Positions 1-4,855 of a stretch of 5,190 nt of DNA are shown here, in pieces; positions within the stretch are counted from its first letter, which is position 1, and every line of letters begins with the position of its first letter. Position numbers and translations under genes: made by a program. The notes below the pieces were generated by a model. That model saw only the letters and a list, made by a program, of their open reading frames with translations, ran no database searches and was not told the origin of the DNA. Origin of the DNA: Candidatus Glassiibacteriota bacterium (GTDB taxonomy: Bacteria > Gemmatimonadota > Glassbacteria > GWA2-58-10); contig JAFGTO010000506.1 in the NCBI GenBank assembly GCA_016934095.1, positions 1 to 5,190 of the forward strand. Direction: 5' to 3'.

Positions 1-163
1 CCCGGTCGCCCGGGCCGGCATCCACCGTGTCGAGGGCTACCACCAGCTTGCCGCTGGGGCTGTTGTCCGGCCCCACCGGCTCGACCAGCAGGATCTTGGC
101 GCCCTGGTAAACCGGGTGCTTGATAGTCGAGACAATGTTGCCCACTACCCGGCCTAGGATCAT
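1..163 (-). CDS. EutN/CcmL-family BMC vertex protein A (partial, 3' end beyond window)
   Basis: Probable pentameric shell vertex protein (BMC-P) that caps the corners of a bacterial microcompartment. Only the first 54 residues are visible; the frame is open to the left edge. It starts MILGRVVGNIVSTIKHP and contains YQGAKILLVEPV followed by LVVALDTVDAGPGD at about residues 38-51. This matches the family pattern of an N-terminal GxVxGxVxxTxKhxxLxGxKLLxV strand pair and an A-x-DTVxAGxGD/E turn. The ATG (163-161) overlaps the TGA of vertex gene B as ATGA, and a GGGAGGGG-type ribosome binding site lies within the last codons of B, so the two are probably translationally coupled. Compared with B and C it has a longer loop between the strand pair and the DTV motif (GPDNSPSG). 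BMC-P membership is clear. Which of the several vertex paralogues it matches, and the C-terminal half, cannot be judged here. Confidence 0.9.
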   Translation of the reverse strand, partial: MILGRVVGNIVSTIKHPVYQGAKILLVEPVGPDNSPSGKLVVALDTVDAGPGDR

Positions 164-456
164 TTCCCCTCCCGCCGTGGGCCGGGGTCCCGGTACAGGT
201 TGGCCCGGTCAACCAGGCCGACTATCAGGCACTCGCTGGGTACGTGTGTCCGGCTGGCCACATACCTGCCTTCCCCGCCTCCCACCCAGTAGACCAGCTC
301 GTCCATCCCTGCGGAGACCGTGTCCACTGCCACGGTGGGACGGCCCGCCGGTTCGAGGCGCTTGTCCAGGGTCTGGATCACCAGCAGGCGGTAGCCTTCC
401 AGCTTGGGGTCCTTGGCGGTGGCCCAGACCTTGCCGATCACCCGCGCTATTCTCAT
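160..456 (-). CDS. EutN/CcmL-family BMC vertex protein B
   Basis: Complete 98-residue BMC-P protein, the usual length for this family, expected to form a pentamer at the shell vertices. Seen directly: MRIARVIGKVWATAKDPKLEG at the N-terminus (first 21 residues), the AVDTVSAGMDELVYWV segment at about 43-58, and the C-terminal VPSECLIVGLVD at about 72-83, all at expected family positions. The C-terminal tail (about residues 84-98, rich in Arg, Pro and Gly) is short and charged. A GAGAGG ribosome binding site (466-471) sits 9 nt before the ATG. The gene follows the aldehyde dehydrogenase after a 21-nt gap and overlaps vertex gene A by 4 nt, so it is in the middle of an operon. The usual GxGE after the DTV motif is replaced by GMDE, a modest departure. 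Family assignment is firm; the exact position in the shell is not knowable from sequence. Confidence 0.93.
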   Translation of the reverse strand: MRIARVIGKVWATAKDPKLEGYRLLVIQTLDKRLEPAGRPTVAVDTVSAGMDELVYWVGGGEGRYVASRTHVPSECLIVGLVDRANLYRDPGPRREGK

Positions 457-477
457 CCGGACGAACCTCTCAGTTTG

Positions 478-1920
478 CTAGGGCACGATGTTGAGCAGCC
501 CCACCATGGTGCAGCGGCGCTGACGGGTAAAAGTGAGCGCGGTAGTGATCCCATCCCCGGTGGGGCTGGCGATACTGAAGGAGAGGAACCCCTCGCCGCC
601 GATTCCCAGCCCTGCACTTGAAGGGCCGTTCTTGACAAAGATGGTGGTGTTGCAGCGCCGGCCCATGGCGGTGAGGTTCTCCACGTTGAGCGAGTGCATC
701 ACCGCGGTGTGGTGGAACCCGCGCTCGACCTCCACGGCCAGCCCGATCGCCGCCTCCACGTCCGGCACCCTGAGCAGGGGGATGAACGGCATCATCTGCT
801 CTTCGCGGACAAAGGGGCAGTCGGCGGTAGTCTCGCCGAAAAGCAGGCGAACCTCATCGCCGAGCTTGAGCCCGCAGATTTCGGCCAGCACGCTGGCGTT
901 CTTGCCGACCAGCTTGCGGTTGAGCACCGGCCTGCTGCACCCGGCCCCGTCATCCTCAGGGTGGAACGCTTCGGCAGACAGCCGCTCGACCTGTTTGGAG
1001 TCGAGCCGGACCGCTCCGGCCCGCTCGAGGGCGGCGATAAGGTGATCGGCAGCTTTCTCCACCACGATGATCTCTTTTTCGGCAATGCAGATGATGTTGT
1101 TGTCGAAACTGGCCCCGGCGATGATCGAGCGGGCGGCGTGGTCCGGGTCGGCGGTCTCATCCACCACCACCGGCGGGTTGCCGGGCCCGGCGGCGATCAC
1201 CCGCTTATTGGATTTCATGGCGGCGGCCACCACCCCGGGCCCGCCTGTAACACAGAGCAGGCGGACATCCGGGTGCTTGAAAAGCTCGCCGGCTGCGGCA
1301 ATCGAGGGCTCGACCACGGTGGTGATCAGGTTGGCCGGCCCCCCGGCCGAGACTATGGCCCGGTTTAGTATCTGCAGGGCGTAGCGGCTCACCTTTTTCG
1401 CCCCGGGATGGGGGGCGAAAACCACGCTGTTGCCTGCGGAAACCATGCTGATCGAGTTGTTGATCATGGTGGGTACCGGGTGGGTCGAGGGAAGCACCGC
1501 CCCGATCACGCCATAGGGTGCGCGCTCATCCACGGTCAGGCCGAAATCGCCGCTCCAGGCTTTCTGCTCGATGATCTCGGGGCCTGGAGTGAGGCGGCTC
1601 ACCAGCAGGTGTTTCTGGACCTTGTCCTCGAAACGGCCCATGCCGGTCTCTTCCAGGGTGCGCCGGGCAAAGTCCTGCGCCCCGCTGATCCCCACCTCGC
1701 GGACAGCCTGGATGATATTCCGCCGGGTCTCGTGCGACAGCTTGTGAAAGTCCGCGAAAGCCTTGCCGGCTGCAGCCACCGCCTGGTCGACAGTGTCGAA
1801 AACACCGTCCCCGCCGGCAGGCTCCGGCGCTCTGTCGCCGTTTCCGGCAGCGGGCCCGGAGGAAAGCGAGCTGACCACTTCATCGACAATGCTCTGTATC
1901 TGCTGCTCTGAGATTTTCAC
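478..1920 (-). CDS. CoA-acylating aldehyde dehydrogenase, BMC-targeted (PduP/EutE-like)
   Basis: A 480-residue enzyme expected to oxidise an aldehyde (for example propionaldehyde or lactaldehyde) with NAD+ and CoA to the acyl-CoA inside the microcompartment lumen. Residues 1-20 form an amphipathic helix (MKISEQQIQSIVDEVVSSL), followed by a Gly/Ala/Pro-rich linker at about 21-39. This is the usual layout of an encapsulation peptide and resembles the N-termini of PduP and EutE. The catalytic domain follows: APYGVIGAVLPSTHP at about 134-148, VTGGPGVV at 224-231, GPGNPPVVVDETAD at 245-258, the nucleophile region SFDNNIICIAEKE with Cys278, EEQMMPFIPLLRV at 373-385, and HHTAVMHSLNVENL at 403-416. 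The start is a GTG preceded by GAGGAAA (1929-1935) at 8 nt spacing, and it keeps the full targeting helix. The length fits PduP-type enzymes. It sits directly upstream of two vertex genes. The substrate is inferred from locus type, not from the protein. Confidence 0.93.
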   Translation of the reverse strand: MKISEQQIQSIVDEVVSSLSSGPAAGNGDRAPEPAGGDGVFDTVDQAVAAAGKAFADFHKLSHETRRNIIQAVREVGISGAQDFARRTLEETGMGRFEDKVQKHLLVSRLTPGPEIIEQKAWSGDFGLTVDERAPYGVIGAVLPSTHPVPTMINNSISMVSAGNSVVFAPHPGAKKVSRYALQILNRAIVSAGGPANLITTVVEPSIAAAGELFKHPDVRLLCVTGGPGVVAAAMKSNKRVIAAGPGNPPVVVDETADPDHAARSIIAGASFDNNIICIAEKEIIVVEKAADHLIAALERAGAVRLDSKQVERLSAEAFHPEDDGAGCSRPVLNRKLVGKNASVLAEICGLKLGDEVRLLFGETTADCPFVREEQMMPFIPLLRVPDVEAAIGLAVEVERGFHHTAVMHSLNVENLTAMGRRCNTTIFVKNGPSSAGLGIGGEGFLSFSIASPTGDGITTALTFTRQRRCTMVGLLNIVP

Positions 1921-1928
1921 GGCCCGGG

Positions 1929-1935
1929 TTTCCTC
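1929..1935 (-). promoter_or_regulatory. Ribosome binding site of the aldehyde dehydrogenase gene
   Basis: GAGGAAA on the minus strand, 8 nt before the GTG codon. It supports the GTG as the true start, which matters because that start preserves the N-terminal targeting helix. Confidence 0.7.
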
Positions 1936-1954
1936 GTTTTGTGTTCAAGACGAA

Positions 1955-2095
1955 TCAGGGTTCTGCTCCATGTCCGCTGTCCCGCCGGACTAGACCTTTT
2001 TCCTGGAGGATAGAAAAAACCCCTGCGAAATTTTCGGCTGAAAAACCTATGCGCAGCCGCTTGTTGCTGCGGGTGATGACAAAAGCCTTCTTTTT
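1955..2095 (-). other. In-frame continuation of the PH-like gene after its TAG stop (probable former or read-through C-terminus)
   Basis: Directly after the TAG at 2098-2096 the same frame stays open for 46 codons to a TGA at 1957-1955. It begins KKKAFVITRSNKRLRIGF and continues with SAENFAGVFSILQEKGLV. A strand with basic residues, then a short link, then an amphipathic helix is what is expected for the last strand and C-terminal helix of a PH-like domain, which the 107-residue product lacks. The TGA lies 19 nt before the ribosome binding site of the aldehyde dehydrogenase gene, normal operon spacing, whereas the TAG would leave a 175-nt gap. I infer that the ancestral gene ran from 2419 to 1955 (153 sense codons plus the TAG). 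The interruption could be a nonsense mutation, a base-call error or programmed read-through; the sequence alone cannot decide. Confidence 0.7.
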
Positions 2096-2419
2096 CTAGG
2101 GACGGCTCAGGTCCTGGGCGAACCAGGTCCTGAAATCTCCTGTACCCTGCAGCCTGTACTTGCCGGTTTTCCAGTTTAAATCGACGGCTTCCACCTTCTC
2201 CACTTCCGCAAACGGCACGCTCTTTCTGCCGAACGGCCCGAAATAGTATCCCGAGATGACCAGGCGGTCGTGATAGACCTCCAGGTAGCGGTCCTGGTAG
2301 AGCAGGCTTTCCTCGCTGACAGGTCTTTTCGCTGCCGGGATGAACAGGACAACGGGCAAAACCATGCCGAAGACAACTATCAGCGCCAGAACGAGAACGG
2401 TCCCGGAGTCCATTTGCAT
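2096..2419 (-). CDS. Small membrane-anchored protein with PH-like domain, cut short by an in-frame TAG
   Basis: A 107-residue product with one hydrophobic membrane segment at about residues 7-29 (VLVLALIVVFGMVLPVVLFI) and then a soluble part. The soluble part contains YLEVYHDRLVISGYYFGPFG (about 45-64), VPFAEVEKVEAV (68-79) and TGKYRLQGTGDFRTWFAQDL (85-104). The alternating strands and the GK-x-R-x-x-GTGD-x-RTWF pattern resemble small bacterial PH-like proteins of unknown function. The product ends right after DLSRP, before the final strand and helix of such a domain, and the missing part is encoded downstream in the same frame (see 1955-2095). The start is uncertain: ATG at 2419-2417 has no spaced ribosome binding site, while the ATG two codons later (2413-2411) has GGGA at 6 nt. 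It lies 11 nt after the secreted-protein gene and is probably co-transcribed with it. No function is assigned. It may be a pseudogene. Confidence 0.65.
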   Translation of the reverse strand: MQMDSGTVLVLALIVVFGMVLPVVLFIPAAKRPVSEESLLYQDRYLEVYHDRLVISGYYFGPFGRKSVPFAEVEKVEAVDLNWKTGKYRLQGTGDFRTWFAQDLSRP

Positions 2420-2430
2420 TCCCGGCGAAG

Positions 2431-4254
2431 TTATCTGTCGACAGCGGATTCCACGGTGAAGCGGACCGATGTCTCATCGGCTTGCCCATCCAGCGGCACG
2501 CTCAGCACCCCCACCGCGGCCCCGAGGTTTTCCGGCACCCGCACGTCGCCGTACGGGGTGTAGGTATAGAAAGGCCAGACAAAGCGGGCATCCGGCGGCA
2601 GGGACACGGTCCAGCCGTTGTGCGTGAGCTTCCCCCCGCAGTCGGCAGCTTTCAGCACGATTTTTTCGCGGCCCAGGGTGTACTTTTTCCCGTTACCGGC
2701 GGTCAGCTCCCGGCCGGGGTGCAGGATGAGCGGCAGGTTGAGGAAGCAACTGTCCCCGGACCTGTCATAGGTGGCCTGCATGTCGGCCCAGACCGTGGCG
2801 GCCGAGGCCCCCTCGGGGTGGATAGCCAGCCTCAGGCTGAAACCCTCGTGGGCCACGCAGAGGGTGTCCGCCTGCTCGGAGCCGCGGAGCAGGGCATCCA
2901 GCGGCAGGCTGCTCCAGCCGCTGTCGCCCCTCCTGACCGCGAAGGTGGCCAGTTCGGGCTGGCCCTTGGAGTTGCCGCCGGCGATGATGTGGCGGCAGCT
3001 CGAGTGCCAGAGGCTGACCGGGGCGGTGCGGTCGAGGTAGAACTGGCTCAGGGGGCGCTCCGGGCTGACCAGGGCGCTGATCGAGTAGACCCAGGGACCT
3101 TGTTTTTTCACCACCGCCGGCCTGTCGAGCAGGTGGCGGTAGGAGTGCGCTTCCTGGGGGATCGGGGCTTCCGGGCCGTCGCTGTGGTAGTGCAGGTCCT
3201 GGGCGATCCGCGCCAGGGCGGACAGGCCCAGGGCGGCCAGCGGATCATCGCCGTCGCCCAGCGCGGCCAGCAGCTTGAACCTGGCGAAGCGCCGGCCCTC
3301 GGGGAAGTGGCAGAAAGTAAAAAGCCCCCACGAGGCGCTGACCCCGAAATGGCTGCGGTTCCTCTGGTCCACGGTATGGATGTCTACCCCATCCGGCGTG
3401 CACCAGTGAAGGTGGAAATCGGTGTTGGCCTGCATGGCGACCCAGGCCGCCGGGTCGGAGGTATAGTGCCAGTTAAGCGCAGCCACCGTTGTGTTGAGGT
3501 AATCGTAGTTCATGGTCGGCCCATCGTGCTCCGCCCAGTAGCCGCCGGGTTTGACCTCGCGGGTAAAGCGGCGGACCGGCCCGGTTGTGAGGCTCACCCA
3601 CCCGGGCACTTCGAGGACCATCCCCATGCGCCAGATGGTGGTGGCGCGCAGGCCGAAGTGGTTGGGCGAATAGCCCAGGAACGGCGAGTTATAGCGCGGC
3701 CGGTCGATCCTGGGGGTAAGGTCGCGCACCAGCTCCTCCCCGGCCCGTTTCAGGGCGGAGTGCCATATTTCGGAGCGGCGCTTGCCGAGGTGGTCCCTGA
3801 GCAGGCCGTAAGCCTCGGTCCAGCAGTAGAGCGTGCGGTGGGTATCCAGCGGGTTGGTGGGCTTGCCGTTGATCAGCGGCACCACCTCTCCGTTTTCCGT
3901 GATGCAGGTGGCCAGGTAATCGCCTGCCTTGAGCGCCATCTCGAGGGCTTTACTGTCGCCGCAGAGGGGATTGGCCGGGTGGCTGCTCGCGTAGAGCAGG
4001 GCCGGGGCATAAATGAACTGCATGGAGATGGCCCGCCAGGAGCTCTCATCATCCCCGGGAGCAGGCAGCCTGGAGCGGAAACGGCCGTCCGCGGCCTGCA
4101 GCCCGGTTTCCCTGTCCACGGCCCGGGCCAGCACCTCGTAGTACAGGTCCGGCAGGCGGTCGGACTTCCAGTTGGGGTGGTGGTCGAGGGTGGCGGCTCC
4201 CAGCGATGAAAAGACCAAAGCCGCGGCGACCAGGGAGACGGCGCAAAGTTTCAT
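2431..4254 (-). CDS. Secreted protein, putative alpha/alpha-toroid polysaccharide lyase or glycoside hydrolase
   Basis: A 607-residue protein with an N-terminal signal peptide (MKLCAVSLVAAALVFSSLGA, likely cut near residue 20-22), so exported to the periplasm or beyond. Residues about 30-350 are rich in helices with spaced Trp/Tyr/His, as in alpha/alpha-toroid carbohydrate-active enzymes. Two conserved-looking blocks are SPNHFGLRATTIWRMGM (196-212) and GGYWAEHDGPTMNYDYLN (237-254). The second resembles the DG-x-x-x-x-H-x-G-x-x-NY patterns near active sites of toroid lyases, with candidate residues His243, Tyr250 and Tyr252. Residues about 380-600 look like beta-sandwich strands, also typical of heparinase-like and PL8-like enzymes. 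I cannot name the family, and the substrate is unknown. The start at 4254 is chosen over an upstream ATG at 4341 because it begins the signal peptide and has AGGAG at 9 nt. The gene lies between BMC genes, so it may release the sugar that the compartment processes. Confidence 0.75.
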   Translation of the reverse strand: MKLCAVSLVAAALVFSSLGAATLDHHPNWKSDRLPDLYYEVLARAVDRETGLQAADGRFRSRLPAPGDDESSWRAISMQFIYAPALLYASSHPANPLCGDSKALEMALKAGDYLATCITENGEVVPLINGKPTNPLDTHRTLYCWTEAYGLLRDHLGKRRSEIWHSALKRAGEELVRDLTPRIDRPRYNSPFLGYSPNHFGLRATTIWRMGMVLEVPGWVSLTTGPVRRFTREVKPGGYWAEHDGPTMNYDYLNTTVAALNWHYTSDPAAWVAMQANTDFHLHWCTPDGVDIHTVDQRNRSHFGVSASWGLFTFCHFPEGRRFARFKLLAALGDGDDPLAALGLSALARIAQDLHYHSDGPEAPIPQEAHSYRHLLDRPAVVKKQGPWVYSISALVSPERPLSQFYLDRTAPVSLWHSSCRHIIAGGNSKGQPELATFAVRRGDSGWSSLPLDALLRGSEQADTLCVAHEGFSLRLAIHPEGASAATVWADMQATYDRSGDSCFLNLPLILHPGRELTAGNGKKYTLGREKIVLKAADCGGKLTHNGWTVSLPPDARFVWPFYTYTPYGDVRVPENLGAAVGVLSVPLDGQADETSVRFTVESAVDR

Positions 4255-4263
4255 GATCCCAAG

Positions 4264-4268
4264 CTCCT
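4264..4268 (-). promoter_or_regulatory. Ribosome binding site that sets the start of the secreted protein
   Basis: AGGAG on the minus strand, 9 nt before the ATG at 4254-4252. It supports the 607-residue form over a version extended by 29 residues, which would bury the signal peptide. Confidence 0.75.
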
Positions 4269-4328
4269 GGAAAATGTTAGCTAAAACAGCAAACGTGGAC
4301 AGGATGACTGTCAAGGGAGGGCGGGGCT

Positions 4329-4387
4329 GCGTTCCCTGCAAGGTGCGGTGCCGACCGGCACGGCCGGGGAGGCTGCTGCAGGAACGC
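4329..4387 (-). repeat. Long imperfect inverted repeat with an inner hairpin
   Basis: The arms GCGTTCCCTGCA (4329-4340) and TGCAGGAACGC (4377-4387) pair over 11 positions with one bulged C. Inside is a second dyad, GTGCCG (4348-4353) with CGGCAC (4356-4361). The RNA of the minus strand could form a branched stem-loop just after the stop of vertex gene C (4395). No T-run follows on the minus strand, so it is not a classical intrinsic terminator. It may act in mRNA stability or as an attenuating structure between the vertex gene and the secreted-enzyme gene. Confidence 0.5.
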
Positions 4388-4394
4388 CCGGTGC

Positions 4395-4694
4395 TCAGAG
4401 GTCGCGGGCCTTGTCGAAAACCCTCTTGCCCTGTATCTCTACAGAGTCCAGAATGGCAACGATGCAGGCATCCACCGGAACCGCGCTCATGCCGGTGGTA
4501 ACCCGTGCCGAGCTGCCACGCACCACCAGCACCACCTCGCCGACACCCGCACCGACAGTATCGACCGCCACCACGAATTCGCCGGTGGCGCTCATGTCGC
4601 AGTTCACCAGGTTCACCACCTGGATTTTACGGCCCTTGAGGCCTTCATCCTTGCGCGTAGCCACCACTGTGCCCACTACTTTTCCCAGCTCCAT
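4395..4694 (-). CDS. EutN/CcmL-family BMC vertex protein C
   Basis: Complete 99-residue BMC-P protein expected to form pentamers at shell vertices. Seen directly: MELGKVVGTVVATRKDEGLK at the N-terminus, KIQVVNLVN at 23-31, VVAVDTVGAGVGEVVLVVRG at 41-60, and VPVDACIVAILDSVEI at 72-87. The last third keeps the usual P-x-D-x-x-I-V-x-I-x-D signature, and this copy is the closest of the three to the general EutN/CcmL pattern (GAGVGE intact). An AGGAG ribosome binding site (4703-4707) lies 8 nt before the ATG. It is the first gene after the transporter terminator and a probable promoter. It is separated from the other two vertex genes by about 4 kb holding a secreted enzyme, a membrane protein and the aldehyde dehydrogenase. 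Its spacing to the next gene (140 nt) is the longest gap within the putative operon, so it could also be expressed alone. Confidence 0.93.
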   Translation of the reverse strand: MELGKVVGTVVATRKDEGLKGRKIQVVNLVNCDMSATGEFVVAVDTVGAGVGEVVLVVRGSSARVTTGMSAVPVDACIVAILDSVEIQGKRVFDKARDL

Positions 4695-4723
4695 GGGGAG
4701 GTCTCCTGTCGATCAAGCTGAGG

Positions 4724-4752
4724 TATATTTAATAGACATGGATAAATGTAAA
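4724..4752 (-). promoter_or_regulatory. Candidate promoter of the vertex C gene / BMC operon
   Basis: On the minus strand TTTACA (4752-4747) is followed after 17 nt by AATATA (4729-4724), inside a markedly AT-rich patch (about 4721-4760) in an otherwise GC-rich window. It lies between the transporter terminator and the vertex C ribosome binding site. The -35-like element is good. The -10 element is only approximate, and neighbouring hexamers such as TAAATA would serve about as well. Confidence 0.4.
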
Positions 4753-4795
4753 GATTTTTCACGGTGCGGCAAGGTTAATTTGCGGGTACATTGAT

Positions 4796-4816
4796 AAAAA
4801 GCGGCCGGCGGGCCGC
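4796..4816 (-). terminator. Intrinsic terminator of the transporter gene
   Basis: On the minus strand GCGGCC-CGCC-GGCCGC is followed at once by TTTTT. This gives a 6-bp all-GC stem with a 4-nt loop, 39 nt past the transporter stop. It separates the transporter from the BMC genes that follow on the same strand. Confidence 0.85.
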
Positions 4817-4855
4817 CTTTCCGGCAGAGTTCCGACAGTTAATGCTTTATGGGGA

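Noticed and set aside
244..1911. Several plus-strand open frames of about 100-220 codons opposite the vertex B and aldehyde dehydrogenase genes
   Set aside because: They are antisense frames of well-recognised minus-strand genes and show no family signatures of their own.
2041..2071. Hairpin CGCAGC-N8-GCTGCG followed by TTTTT on the minus strand, as a terminator between the PH-like gene and the aldehyde dehydrogenase
   Set aside because: The stem is only 6 bp with an 8-nt loop, and the T-run starts 6 nt after the stem. The stretch reads as the continued coding frame of the PH-like protein, so the dyad is probably incidental.
1917..2489. A 190-codon minus-strand open frame spanning the PH-like gene and the gap after it
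   Set aside because: It is in a different frame from the PH-like protein, overlaps the end of the secreted-protein gene, and has biased Arg/Pro/Ser content without recognisable structure.
2482..4209. A 575-codon open frame on the plus strand
   Set aside because: It lies antisense to the secreted-protein gene, has low-complexity Gly/Val/Arg/Pro-rich composition typical of GC-rich antisense frames, and shows no domain pattern. The minus-strand gene has a signal peptide, a ribosome binding site and motif blocks.
4255..4341. A 29-residue N-terminal extension of the secreted protein starting at 4341
   Set aside because: The upstream ATG has no supporting ribosome binding site and would place the signal peptide internally. 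The ATG at 4254 has AGGAG at 9 nt and begins a standard signal peptide.
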